A program made the translations under genes and the position numbers. A stretch of 55,636 nt of DNA, taken from positions 1-55,636 of the forward strand of contig JALJEE010000664.1 of assembly GCA_023231475.1 (NCBI GenBank). Direction: 5' to 3'. Under the pieces are notes generated by a model. That model did not search any database, was not told where the DNA came from, and was given only the letters and a program-made list of their open reading frames with translations. Source of the DNA: Seison nebaliae. Taxonomy: Eukaryota; Rotifera; Pararotatoria; Seisonacea; Seisonidae. The first letter of the stretch is position 1. Each line of letters begins with the position of its first letter. Shown piece by piece: positions 1-11,041 of the stretch.

Positions 1-150
1 TCCGAATTGCTCTATTATATGTACGATCAAGGCAACGTAATGACTTATCGGTATTCGAGATAGAAACTGGTAAGCCATAAAAGTCACAACAATAACAGAC
101 AAACAATTTGAATTTCAATTTCAGAGAAAAAAACTGACAAAATTTATTAA
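1..150 (-). mobile_element. LINE (non-LTR retrotransposon) fragment, cut by window edge
   Basis: The minus strand reads as the C-terminal part of a LINE reverse-transcriptase protein: a CCDFYGLPV block, then SNTDKSLRCLDRTYNR. The same blocks appear in the larger remnant at 21621-22471 (CCDFYGLPV, SNTEKSLRCLDRTYNR), so the two are copies of one family. The nucleotide match is clear for about the first 130 bases, then fades into AT-rich sequence. The fragment is truncated by the window start and has no coding capacity of its own. Confidence 0.7.
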
Positions 151-165
151 CCAAAAATATTAAAC

Positions 166-180
166 GTGTCTTGAAGACAC
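166..180. repeat. Short perfect palindrome
   Basis: GTGTCTT-G-AAGACAC, two 7-bp arms around one base. It sits between the LINE fragment and the 3' end of WDR11. No function can be assigned; it could arise by chance in AT-rich DNA. Confidence 0.4.
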
Positions 181-340
181 TGTCTTCACATTTTATTAAA
201 AAAAAATAGATAATGGAATGCTAATTAAATAACATGGTCATAGTATATAATGTGGATGTATGTCTATTAAAATAAATAAGAGTTGTGTATGAATCAATGA
301 ACAAAACACAGTAAATCTGATATAACTCGGTGACATATAT

Positions 341-3300
341 TTATTTCGTGTTATCCGGCATCGACTGAAGTACCATTCCTAATTTCTTCCAATTCCTCGT
401 CGATTTATATCGTTCAATCAAACTCGTTCGTTTTCTTAACAGCAATTCAGAAATCTCATCTAAATATATTAAAAAAACTGTAGGAATTTGAGAGAATTTT
501 ATTAATAAACTTTCTGATTTGAATTCATCATTAACTCGTCCGACATCAGCTAAAAGAATTATCATCCTTTTAATTGAAAAATATTATTACCTAGTCATTT
601 GTTAGAATGAAAATATAACTTCAAATCACAATTTTCAAGAATGGAATTGAAATTTTCAATTTTGAATGTTGGACAACTTGAACGGAATTCTTGAAAGCAA
701 TTCTTCTCCATTCGCTTCCATTGTTGTCGAATGAAATTGACAAGTGCCAACAACAGATGATATGTATGTTTTCTCATGTCCATCAGAAGAAGACGAGCGA
801 ATTGATTATCTTGAAGGTCGTTGAGGATGTGTTTAATCATCTCTACAATCCAACGGATACGTCCCAAACAATTATCATTAAAACTATTGATATTTTGATA
901 AATTTCATGTTGGAGATGAGCCAAAAGAATATTGAGATGGTAAAAATGGAAATAGATATCCCTCGTCACTTCTCTATGTTGAAAATTGAGAGAAGTTTCG
1001 AAAGATTTGTGTAACAAAATCAAATCAATTCCATTTGTCACATAACTGGTCAGTTGAGAGAATTTGGATGAAGATTTCACATTTTTCGAAATGTTCGAGA
1101 GACATCCATATAATTGATCTAATAAAATATTTTTCGTATTAACTAATTGATTGTCGGAAGTGATGTAGAAAAACTTTAAAGATGCGGATTTTATTTGAAC
1201 TTTCATCATATCTAAATCAGATAAACGAACTGTAAATATGGGGAAATGATTCGACGTCAATAGTTCGTCTTCACTAGCCACCATACCGTCATAAGCGAAA
1301 ATACAGAATTGCGTTGACGTTATCCATTCTAGACTGGGAATCATAATTCTCGTGAGACGATTAATAGTTGAATTGTTTATAACGACATCTTTCCGCACTA
1401 GTAATGAAGAGAGATAAGTGAACTTCAAATCGGTCGTTATGGAAATGGCTAGTTCCACAATCTTCTTATTAAAATCAATCAACAGGATGTGACTGTTTGT
1501 TAGAGCCAGAAGATATGACGAACATTTACCTGGAGCCAACGACAATTTGAGAATATGACCAAAATTATCGAGATGCATCGAATCAATTTCATCTTCTGTC
1601 GATTCTTCCATTTCCATTTTACTGGTGGTGGAATTAAATTTCGAGTTGGAGCGATTTTTTCTCGTCTTCCACAAATAAATGAATTTATGAGTATTTGTGA
1701 ATATGACTATATTGGACTTAGTAGCTAGTGCTGTTATATATCCAATTTGCGAACGATTCAATTTGGGAATTTTTTCTCCTTCCTTCAAACTTCGTCCTTC
1801 GATTCCAACGTGATAGATATTGTGCATAACATCCGTCATGATGAAATCTTCACGTTTCACTTTTTCGTTATCTCCCAAATATGATTTAGTTGGAAGCCAA
1901 GTGAATAAATTGATACAAGGACAATTTTTAGCTACTCGACGGATCAGTGTCAAATCACGACAATTCCAAATTTCGAAAGGAATACGGAATTCAAATACAA
2001 TTATCAAATAATTCTCTAAAGATGATACAACACAATCTCTGATGGGACTTTTCTCTTTAGTGGAGGAACGGAATGTTTTCACTTGACCTGTTCTCATACA
2101 ATAAAATTGAACATCATTCCGATATTTCGTTTGGAGTTTACTCAATTGTTGTTGTTGTCGAATTGTATAATATTGTAAGTATTTCGTCTCCAACGGATTG
2201 GAGAGAGTAGATGTGTGATTAGATGTCCATGAAATGATGGAAGAATCAGATAGCCAAGTCAATCCTTTAATAGGGAACTGTTGTTGAGACCAGTATCGTA
2301 CCAATTGGTAATCGATACAATCTATAATTCCGATATCTCCATTCGAATATCCCACCGCCATATATGGACGCCAATTTTTCTCATTACTCTTCTTTAACGA
2401 TTTTGACATTTTCATAATGATCGGATAATTGGAGCTATTCTTGGAAACATTTATGAAACTTTGTTTCTGTTCAATTATTCGGAAAGATGATGTTTTTTTG
2501 TTGGAAGATGTCGATGGTAGAATATCAATCAACGATATTTCTCCATTATCGAGTGATAAGATAAATATATTCGTTTCATAACATTTCTGGAAATAATTGA
2601 ACATCATTAATTCTTGACTATTCGATGATCTGATGAATGGCGAGGATGTAAGACGTTCCACTTCCCAATTGGAAGTTAAATCAATTATTTCTATTTCATT
2701 CTCCTTATTCACACATTTACCTCCGATTAATAATTCAAATTGTTCATCGATCGGTCGTTCGTTTTCTGAGATGGAGAACGGGAAGAAAGTTGACTTTAAC
2801 GATAATTTAAAAATGACAATTGAACAATCTGAATTAAGTGTTAGGAAGCTTATTGAAGTGAGGTCATCCTCCTTCACTTCATCAACTAATTGGATGTCAA
2901 GAACAAATTTCTTCATTTCGATGTTTCCAAGAAATCTTCGATGAGATAATTCGTAAATTTCAAGATTGTTGAGACGACTAATGAATAATAATAATAAAAC
3001 ATGTTGACCATCTCCATAAGTGACTGTTAGAAATTTGGAGAACTCAACAAGATTTGTACCTGGACTGGGTCGCTTTTTCATAATTTTCACATATAAGTCA
3101 TCGACGGACTTATCGATGGTTGTTGGAGAGGAAGTTGACGAGCCTTCGATGAATGAGGAGAAGATCATGTCATATTTCTTATATACCACTTTCTTTGCTT
3201 CATCATTTCCACTATTGGTTGATAGGTTGGTCTCCTCAGAATAGTTTAATAAATTATTTGCCGCCGACATCAATATATTAGTTGGCATTGGAAGTAAATC

Positions 3301-4389
3301 ACTCAATAATCGACTGCCAGATGAGATACTTTGTTTGAGGAATGATTTCTTCAATCTCTTCTTTTCGCTTCCAATTAGTTGAACACTCGATGTTGTCGAA
3401 GAATAAACTGGTGTAAAACTGTCAAGCAAATGTTTCGGAGATTCATCATTCGAAGTTTTTTCATTAACACATTTGACATTAATTCTCATCAATATTGATT
3501 GAGGAGATAAAATGGAATAAGATCGAAATAATAGTAAATCTTCAATTCCATCACAAGTAAATGATTCTTCGGTATCGATTATTCTCTTGTGATATTTTTG
3601 AGTCATAAAATGTTGAACAGATATGGATGAATTGTCGTTGATTGATTGAAATAAATTTTTAATAATAAATAATTCATTTGAGGAATGAATAAGAAAAAAT
3701 AAATCCATTTCAATAATAGCAGAATTGAATCGAGAAGATAATCCATTTCTTTCGTTCATTCCAAGTTCATTACACATTCTGATAAAGTTTCTGAATGGAT
3801 GGCAGACGTTCAATTGGAACAAATTGACGAATATATTTTTGATACACCAAATCGGACGACAAGTGTACGTATCCCATATCATCAATTTCTCACGATTATC
3901 TATTGTTAACATATCTCCAATCTTCTCACTCGATCCATTAAACGTCTTAGTTGAATTTGCACAATCATCGAAAAAGTTGACAGTAATTATAGAATAATCT
4001 TCATTTGGAATAAATTCAATGAAATCTTCAATTAAATTCAAATTTACATTATGCGAATTATTAACATCTTCTTCTGCATTCGACAAACTTTTTTGATTGA
4101 ACCGATAAATTCTCATTGAACCTTTCCAATCCATGAGGAGAAGATGAATTGTTTCCTCTTCCAAATAATGCATCCATTTCACTAGATTAATTCCATTGGG
4201 CAATTCTGTTGTAATTGTCAACACTAGATTGAAATGTTTACGATCTTTTATCTGATAAATACTAGTGATGTTGTGTTGACTAATTGCAAACATTTCTGTT
4301 TCCTTGTCAAAATCGCCATATTTCGTCCAACTTTTTTTCGGAACTTCATATTCGTTGACAACGAACTCATTGGCTAAGACTAATTGCAT
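341..4389 (-). CDS. WDR11: WD repeat-containing protein 11 (WDR11) homologue, two exons
   Basis: WDR11 is a large beta-propeller plus alpha-solenoid scaffold; in animals it acts with FAM91A1 in endosome-to-Golgi vesicle capture and in ciliary signalling. Exon 1 (4389 down to 620) starts at a true ATG (MQLVLANEF). Diagnostic stretches match the second propeller of WDR11 in order: MAVGYSNGDIGIID, then FRIPFEIWNCRDLTLIRR, the MTDVMHNIYHVGIEG block and LSLAPGKCSSYLLAL. A 53-nt phase-2 intron (567-619, GTTATA..AAAAG with an internal CTAAC) avoids the stop that otherwise closes exon 1 and joins exon 2 (566-341), giving 1331 residues against about 1220 in vertebrates. The C-terminal helical part is poorly conserved and the first propeller is very divergent. 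An AATAAA overlaps the stop region on the minus strand. Family identity is firm; the last exon is inferred from phase and intron length. Confidence 0.88.
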
Positions 4390-4870
4390 TATTCCTACGA
4401 GATCTTGTTATTCACCTTTTCTGTCATATGATAACGAAATTAAGGATAAGCTCTTAATTTCAAATAGATAAATCATTAATTATCGATAACTACCACAACT
4501 CTTGATTAATTTTAATTATTATTATATTTTCTATTCAATTTATATACAGTAATTAAACAATTTATTTTTTCGCTCACAAACCAGCCATTCCGTTGTTCGA
4601 ACAGAACTTGCGTGAAAACTATAGAAATCGTGAATTTGACCATGTATTTGAATTTTTGAATATGGATTCATATAATTTTATTCATTAAATAAACTTTTAA
4701 AATAAATTTTAAATGCTTATAATAAATTAATCCTTTAAACACGACAAGAAAAAATTAAATCTTGTATAGCCTATATGTTAGGATTTCTCACTACATACCC
4801 CATTTTCCGTTGATTTAGAAACTTCCATGTATTTTTGTTGTTAAATTCGATTCGGTAATGCCAATACACA
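4390..4870. other. AT-rich intergenic stretch
   Basis: No supportable gene. It contains the presumed 5' flank of WDR11 (minus strand). Its right end leads into the palindromic motif cluster. Confidence 0.6.
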
Positions 4871-5064
4871 GGAATTTCGTCACCCTATATTTTTTAAAAC
4901 AAAATGGGTGTTTCGTCACCCATAAAACGGTGAATTCTCACCTTTTTTACAGTATTTAGGTGATTTCGTCATGTTGGAAAAATAAATGAACTTAACTTTT
5001 GGGTATTTTTGGTTAAACGGTGAATTCGTCATCCATTTAGTTATATTTTGGAGAATTCGTCACC
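4871..5064. repeat. Cluster of six imperfect GGTGAATTCGTCACC palindromes
   Basis: Six related motifs lie at 4871-4885, 4906-4921, 4929-4942, 4959-4973, 5019-5034 and 5050-5064. Each is a variant of GGTGA-ATTCG-TCACC, which is nearly self-complementary. Most spacings are close to 30 bp or 60 bp (35, 23, 30, 60, 31), suggesting a decayed array with a period near 30 bp and one lost copy. The cluster lies upstream of a Mutator-like transposase fragment, so it may be subterminal repeats of that transposon; a binding-site array is the alternative. Confidence 0.65.
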
Positions 5065-5379
5065 TAGTTATAAATATATTTTTATACACGAATCGGTTAG
5101 TTGCTCAAGAAGTTTTAATGGTTTTTAAATAATAAAGAAAGTAAACATTTTAATTTAACTATTTATTCTAAATTTGAGAAATTGATGATAATTCTATGTA
5201 TTAGTGATGGTATAATTTTAAATTTATTTGCATACTATAAGATAATAATTATATATACTTAATAAGCACTTACTAGTTAGTAAAAAATTTTGACTTGGAA
5301 AATATTTTCTGAAGTTTTCCAGTCTTACAAAAACAGCCTACTGAGAAGTTTTTTCGTTTTAGCGTGGTTTCGATTGAAA

Positions 5380-5647
5380 AAAGATACAATGGATAACAAT
5401 GATGATTTTCCATTTCAAAACATATCTGACATATCTATGTAGAACGACGTTATTCGACGTTCCCGTCAACATGAGCGGTCTTTAAAAACACATAATTCAT
5501 CGGCCATTAATGAAAATTGGAGTGTTTATTATTCAGAAAATATTCAATATTCTGACTTATGTAACCGTCACTTCTTCATCGATGGAACGTTCAAGAAATG
5601 TCCAATTGGATATGTTCAATTGTATTTCATGTACAAAAGATAAAAGC
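5380..5647 (+). mobile_element. Mutator-like (MULE) transposase fragment
   Basis: One frame reads RQHERSLKTHNSSAINENW and then DLCNRHFFIDGTF followed by KKCPIGYVQLYFMY, ending at a stop at about 5642. FIDGTFKxCPxxYxQLY is the hallmark around the first catalytic Asp of MULE transposases in animals. Only about 65 residues survive. There is an in-frame stop upstream of the readable part (near 5441), and no FLYWCH finger or later catalytic residues were found. It ends about 240 bp before an intronless kinase-fold gene on the same strand. It is a dead copy; terminal repeats were not found with confidence. Confidence 0.75.
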
Positions 5648-5889
5648 ATAAGTTTTTTGATTTCAAACGTGAAATAATTCTTTTTTTTCAAATTTTTTTC
5701 ACCATCTTAAAGAGCTTGAATAGAGCTATTTTATGGTACTCAACCTTATAACAGACATCTAATTAGACAGAAGTTATGATTTGTTTTATAAAAACGTAGA
5801 AGTATCAGATTACTTTAAGTTTCTACTCTATAAATTAGAAGTAAATTATCAAATTTGGAATTTTATTTTTGTTTTCAGCTTCTGTTTAG

Positions 5890-7332
5890 ATGTTGTTTAG
5901 TTTATTTTATCTGTTTTCTTTAATTTTAGTTGTTAATCTGCAAAGAATACATCAACTTTGGAACGCTTCATTTGAGTATGTAGAAGAAAATTATTTTGAC
6001 GATCAGGAAATATCATTCAATGATGACTTTTTAGCAAAAGATAGGTTTTGGTGTAGTGAAGGATTTTTGGATAGTCTACGACTTTTGGATATGTATGGAG
6101 ATATCGAAATTTCAGCAGGTTATTATGTGAATAAGGTTATCGGTCAGGGTGCCCAAGGAACAATTTACCAAATAACAAATGGACGTAAGCCTGTTAAAGT
6201 CCTCAAAGTTATGGAGGACCCAAGCACATATTTATTCGAATTAAATGCCCTTTATTCAAAAATGCATCATCGGATTCCTAGGTTGCCCCAGTATGATTTG
6301 CTGGACATTGCAGCGACCGAAAATATTGGTAATGGTTATACTTATGATCTTGATACAATTATTTTCAAAGGTAAGTTGAAAAAGAGATGTTTGGTAGCTG
6401 ATTTTGTAGACGGAATTATGGTAAGTACAGGTGGAATGAATTTGTACCGTACTCTTAATGCGTCAGTCAGAGGTTTTCTGATGTTCTTTATTACCTTAAT
6501 GAAACAAATACAAGCGATTCATTTCACCATCAATCATTTTCCATTTACTCATGGAACAAAAATTTTGCACAACATTGCTAATGCGCATGCAGATCTCCAT
6601 ATGGCTAATATATTTTTAATTATGGCACAATTTAGAAACGGTCAACCAATGATCCAACCACTATTATTAGACTACGGATTGGCGGCAGAATTCTTTTATA
6701 AATCAGCCGATGATATAGTTACTGAAGTTTATAATAACAATTTGAGAGAAGAAAATGGTATTCGAGAGGAGAATCGTATATCGGCAGATCGAATATATAA
6801 TTTATTTCAAAATGTCGATTTTACTCAAATTATGGCATTAATGGTCTATGCATTTCTTACATTGACTATGTCAACCGTATACTATTTTGCTGTTGAGTTA
6901 AGGAATATTCTGGAAAAAGAAAAGGGTTTAGACTATCTTAGACGTATGGAATTATTTCAGAATGTACCCGATGAACTAAAAGAAATAATACCACTTATGC
7001 GGTTAATGTGCGAAGGTATCAAGTCGCGTCAAACATATAGGCATTGGATGCGAATAGTTGATCTTTTAACTCCTGAAGAAATTATGGATGCACCACTTCC
7101 AAACCAATACAAGACAGATTTACCTATACGTCAAGAAATAGAATTTTATGAAATCGATTCAAGTTCCGAAGGCACGGTTGCCGGAGATAATGTAACTTTT
7201 TCAGGCAGTTCAGGTGGTTCAGATAATACTCTGAATAAAGAATCATACAATGATGAAGATGGAAACGGTGACAACAACGATGACATTGATGATGATTACA
7301 TGAAAATTTTGAATAATCTTGTTCGCGGGTGA
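5890..7332 (+). CDS. Secreted or membrane-anchored kinase-fold protein, paralogue 1
   Basis: Intronless, 480 residues from a true ATG. Residues 1-17 are hydrophobic and look like a signal peptide or anchor. Kinase-fold landmarks follow in order: glycine loop GQGAQG at 85-90, a beta-3 Lys at 106 (VLKV), an alpha-C type Glu at 117 (FELN), a catalytic-loop motif HADLHMAN at 233-240, and LLLDYG with the metal-binding Asp at 261. DYG replaces DFG, and the H-x-D-x-H-x-x-N loop is closer to aminoglycoside-phosphotransferase-like enzymes than to HRD kinases. All residues needed for phosphotransfer are present. The C-terminus (about 400-475) is Ser/Gly/Asp/Glu-rich and acidic. An AATAAA lies at 7370. 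It is a clear paralogue of the gene at 34148-35434, with landmark positions nearly identical. Substrate and role are unknown; secretion is inferred from the N-terminus. Confidence 0.8.
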   Translation: MLFSLFYLFSLILVVNLQRIHQLWNASFEYVEENYFDDQEISFNDDFLAKDRFWCSEGFLDSLRLLDMYGDIEISAGYYVNKVIGQGAQGTIYQITNGRKPVKVLKVMEDPSTYLFELNALYSKMHHRIPRLPQYDLLDIAATENIGNGYTYDLDTIIFKGKLKKRCLVADFVDGIMVSTGGMNLYRTLNASVRGFLMFFITLMKQIQAIHFTINHFPFTHGTKILHNIANAHADLHMANIFLIMAQFRNGQPMIQPLLLDYGLAAEFFYKSADDIVTEVYNNNLREENGIREENRISADRIYNLFQNVDFTQIMALMVYAFLTLTMSTVYYFAVELRNILEKEKGLDYLRRMELFQNVPDELKEIIPLMRLMCEGIKSRQTYRHWMRIVDLLTPEEIMDAPLPNQYKTDLPIRQEIEFYEIDSSSEGTVAGDNVTFSGSSGGSDNTLNKESYNDEDGNGDNNDDIDDDYMKILNNLVRG

Positions 7333-7436
7333 GATCTGTTTATAATTGTTTTCTCAAATGAAAATTTACAATAAATTTAATGTCAGAGTATTATATTATA
7401 ATTAAATTGTTAAAGTCATTGAAAAAATAATCTTAA

Positions 7437-7953
7437 TTCGATCTTCAAAAATTTAAACAATAAATATGATTTATCTACTGTGATAGTTCTGTTTATGATA
7501 GAATTGAAAATTTATACAATAAATATCATCTATCTACTTTTTCAGACACTACTTATATTCGAACCTTCAAATTATATAAATAACAAATTAAAATAGTCGA
7601 TCGCATAAGGAAAAAGTGATTTTCCTATTTTCTTGATAGTTCTCTTTCAGATAGGATTGAAAATTTAAAAAAAAATTGTCTATATGGCTTTTCAGCTGAT
7701 CCCAACATCGAAAGCATCAAATTATATGCCAAATGTATTAAATTAGTCGATCCCATGTGAAAGAAGTGATTGTTCTACGTTCTTGATAGTTCTCTTTCAG
7801 TTAGGAATAAAAAGTTATACAATAAATATGATGTACCTACTTTTTCAAACACTACCAATATTGGAACCTTCCGATTATATGGTTAATCAATTAAAATGGT
7901 CGATTGCATATGGAAAAAGTGATTTTCCTATGTTCATGATAGTTCTCTTTACT
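7437..7953. repeat. Tandem repeat, period about 150 bp, three diverged copies
   Basis: Copies run at about 7496-7650, 7651-7800 and 7801-7953, with a shortened leading piece at 7437-7495. Shared blocks include a GAAAATTTATACAATAAATAT-like start, AGTCGATCGCAT-like and AAAAAGTGATTTTCCTA-like middles, and an end of TTGATAGTTCTCTTTCAG. Copies differ by many substitutions and small indels, so the array is old. It fills the space between the first kinase-fold gene and MRPL19. No coding frame runs through all copies. Confidence 0.8.
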
Positions 7954-8179
7954 TATGAGAGAAGATTATGAGAGAAAATAATAATAATTAATTTTACGAA
8001 TCAAATATCGGAAACATCATGGGTGAGAAAGGGAAGCTTAATAAAGAAATTTTTAATGGGATGAATAAATGCAAACAACAAGTTGTTTGTAGATTAAAGA
8101 AAATTTTGAATTTAAATTTAAAGTCTACAAAGCTGTGTTGTCTGAGAGTGAGAAAATCAGGTTGGTGTTGAATGGTAGA

Positions 8180-9121
8180 ATGCAGAATCATGTAGCAAAA
8201 TTTGTCACTAGGAAAACACTTAGTAGTCAGTTAATGTTTTCCCGATGCTCATCTACAATCAACGACTTTCTACTAGAAAGAACTCGTCATAAACAAATGA
8301 AATATGAAAATGTTGAGAAGTTGTCTTTAAGGAGAACTGAATTATTTAGACAACGATTTCCAGATTTTCAACCGAATCCGATTTATTACTTGCGGGATAG
8401 CATATTGGAAAGAGTCGAACGGAATGATATGTTGAAAAGAAGGAAAGTGTTAAAGATTCCCGAATTTTATGCTGGTACTATCTTGCGAGTAACATATGAA
8501 GATGAACAATTTACTGGTATTTGTATAAAACGGGCCGATTCTGGTCTTCGACATTATTTCATTTTAAGAAATTTCATCGAAGATTATGGGGTGGAGAAAT
8601 TTTATTATTTATACGATCCAAAAATCACTTCCATTCAATTGTTACGTTTCGAGAAACGATTAGATGACGACTTGACGTATTTACGAGATGCATTACCAGA
8701 ATATTCGACAATACCGTTGGATATGAAAGAAGATATTCGATTAACTTCTAGTTCATTTGATGTGGATAATGTTCCGATGAATAAAACGAAAGTGAAAATG
8801 AAAGAATTTAATTCGTGGACACAAAATTGGTTGAATAAGAGAGTACAAGGAATTAATTGGAATTCGGTGGATGTGCCCGAATTTAAATTACGGAAAGCGA
8901 AAAGGAATGTCCATGATAGAGAAGAATGGAAAGAGAATGATATAATGCTTCATCATCGTCAAACAATTAGTGATGATGATATCGATCGAATCTATTGGCA
9001 ATGGAAAAAGGAGGAGAATCGACGACTAGAAGAAGAGAACAAAAGAGATGACGTGAAAGATGAAGGAAAATTGGGAAAATCAACAAATCTTTTAAAGAAA
9101 CGACGAAAACGTGCACAGTAA
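8180..9121 (+). CDS. MRPL19: Mitochondrial large ribosomal subunit protein bL19m
   Basis: bL19m is a structural protein of the mitochondrial 39S ribosomal subunit. The gene is intronless. The first in-frame ATG is at 8180, giving 313 residues (292 in human); upstream in-frame codons are non-ATG. The N-terminus (MQNHVAKFVTRKTLSSQL) is basic and serine-rich, as expected of a mitochondrial presequence. The core matches the family strongly: RRKVLKIPEFYAGTILRVT, then FTGICIKRADSGL, FILRNFIEDYGVE, and RLDDDLTYLRDALPEYST, which is nearly identical to vertebrate MRPL19. The C-terminal third is charged and lysine-rich, and ends in a basic tail (KKRRKRAQ). Identity is firm. Confidence 0.96.
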   Translation: MQNHVAKFVTRKTLSSQLMFSRCSSTINDFLLERTRHKQMKYENVEKLSLRRTELFRQRFPDFQPNPIYYLRDSILERVERNDMLKRRKVLKIPEFYAGTILRVTYEDEQFTGICIKRADSGLRHYFILRNFIEDYGVEKFYYLYDPKITSIQLLRFEKRLDDDLTYLRDALPEYSTIPLDMKEDIRLTSSSFDVDNVPMNKTKVKMKEFNSWTQNWLNKRVQGINWNSVDVPEFKLRKAKRNVHDREEWKENDIMLHHRQTISDDDIDRIYWQWKKEENRRLEEENKRDDVKDEGKLGKSTNLLKKRRKRAQ

Positions 9122-9376
9122 AACTTATTAATTCTTTTTTAATATCAATTGAGAAATATTTATAAATGATTCAATAACATAAGAGAAATTAATTGAGTAT
9201 TTCTTGTTCGAATTTGGCGGTGTTTCATTTGAATTTTTCAATTTCTTTCTTTTTTCTAAATAAAATTTATCGAAGATTTTTCTTCTAAATTCATTTTGAG
9301 GAGAATGACATTATATTCAAGTTATTCCCTTAACTAAATTGATCATTGAGAATTTCATCATTCTTCATTGAAACAG

Positions 9377-11041
9377 ATGAGAAATTTTGTGAGAACATCT
9401 CTGGATATTCATCGCCATGTTCGTTATTTAAATTAACTACGAATCATTCATTCGATCCTCTAATTAACCAGTGGAATTTTCGGCGTCATACGCAATGATT
9501 ATTTGGACGTTTCAAATGTCGATCGCGAACGATTTGGACTTCCCCGGCGTCTATGTATTCTTTCCTTCTATCAACTATACGATGGATATTGGTGGTCCAC
9601 GATTAATAAAAGAACCGACTAAAGTCAAAGAGAACATGTGGATCGATGACCAGGGGACACATATGAATCATGAAGTCTTTGTCTTTTATTTAGTGAAGAA
9701 TTTCTTTTGTTTCACTCGTTTTGATTATCAATTCTTCGTGATAAATTGTGATGAACAATGTAAAGTTTATACGATCACTCATAAATTTATGGTGCGACAA
9801 ATTAAAGTTCTATTTTATAATTTTATCATTATAACATTTTCAAATAGTTTAATGTAATTCCAATAACCAATAGTCAAGCGGGTGATATTAATGGATTCGT
9901 CCTCCGGAAAATGTTAACACATCACCGACATACGATGAAATGGTTGTTGGATTGGAAGTTAATTACGCGAAGAATGAAAGGAAAATATTTTTCAGTTGCA
10001 TATGATAGACAAAATGATGGATATCTTTCATATAGCGCTAAAATTTACGGTTTTAGAAATTCGATTTTTATTAAGTTTATGAAAAATTTTTCTTTTTCAG
10101 AACATCTATTATTCGCTGCACGATTCTCCAACTTGTTAGCAGCCACATGTACCGAAACTTTTGAATTGACTTGTAGTGATATTGGCCGTTGTTTTCGATG
10201 TCGAATACATGATTCATCGCTTCGCACATATAACTTGGTTGCCGTATCAATAGGCGGCGATCATTATATTACTTATCGATTGGGTTTCCTCATTATTCAC
10301 AAAATGAATGTGACTCATTTAAAAAATATGCATGTCGTCTCTCAAATTCTCATTCAACAAATGTGTCATGAAGAATTGTATAAAAAAGTTTTCAACATAA
10401 GACATTCACATCTTACGGAAACCACCGAAGTTTTCTTCAGTTACCGTTTTATCTCTTCCAATTTCACCAAATATTGGTATCCGAAAATCGATATTGAACT
10501 ATACTGTACGGCAGAAATCCATGTGGTGACAGCGACTAATTTCAAGGACGCTGTCAATGTGAAACGTTTATTCCAAATCATTACAGGCGAATGGCGAAAT
10601 GTATGGAAGGAACTCGGAATTCGTCCTTGTTAGTGTCCAATCTTTAATTGGAATTTTTATTTAATCTCATCAGTATTCATTATGTATTGGGGGATTCATT
10701 TCGTTCCATCGAATATTTTGGTGTCAAATGAAAATTTACGAGAATATGAAAATATCGTAGATTTAATAATACGAATTCGTTTTTTGAAGAAAAAATATGA
10801 TTATAATTTCAAATTCAGTAGAATCGGTTACAACACTACGGTAACAATTCCTGAGGATATGGGAAGAACGATGTCGTTATCCGAATGCACAGAGGATCAT
10901 CGACATAAGAATAACAGTTATGTGAAAGTGCTCGTTTATTCGCATTTACTTATCGCATTCTTCGTATTGATCATCATATTGTTAATAGTCTATTGTCGGA
11001 GTATCGAAAAGAAGAGTATGGAAATTTATAAGGATATGTAA
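9377..11041 (+). CDS. Unrecognised single-pass membrane protein, five exons
   Basis: Not recognised. The model is 9377-9422, 9472-9806, 9848-10049, 10101-10628 and 10674-11041, with introns of 49, 41, 51 and 45 nt and consistent phases (492 residues). The last three junctions are well supported: the 10629-10673 intron removes a stop, and the 10050-10100 intron is a multiple of three with a strong TCTTTTTCAG acceptor. The first exon is the weakest; translation could instead start at the ATG at 9495, which would begin a signal-like stretch (MIIWTFQMSIA). The body has paired cysteines (TCTETFELTCSDIGRCFRC) and several N-x-S/T sites, fitting an extracellular domain. Near the C-terminus is one transmembrane helix (LLIAFFVLIIILLIVY) and a short charged tail, so a type I topology is likely. 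It lies 162 bp before another unrecognised membrane-protein gene on the same strand. Confidence 0.6.

Noticed and set aside
691-4000. Several plus-strand open frames of 60-110 codons opposite WDR11
   Set aside because: They are antisense shadows of a conserved minus-strand gene, with no recognisable content and no splice logic.
5890-7332. Idea that the kinase-fold genes belong to an integrated virus or Polinton-like element
   Set aside because: No capsid, polymerase, integrase or packaging gene and no terminal repeats were seen anywhere near either gene. Intronless structure alone is not evidence, since WDR11 (almost), MRPL19 and TMEM26 are also intronless here.
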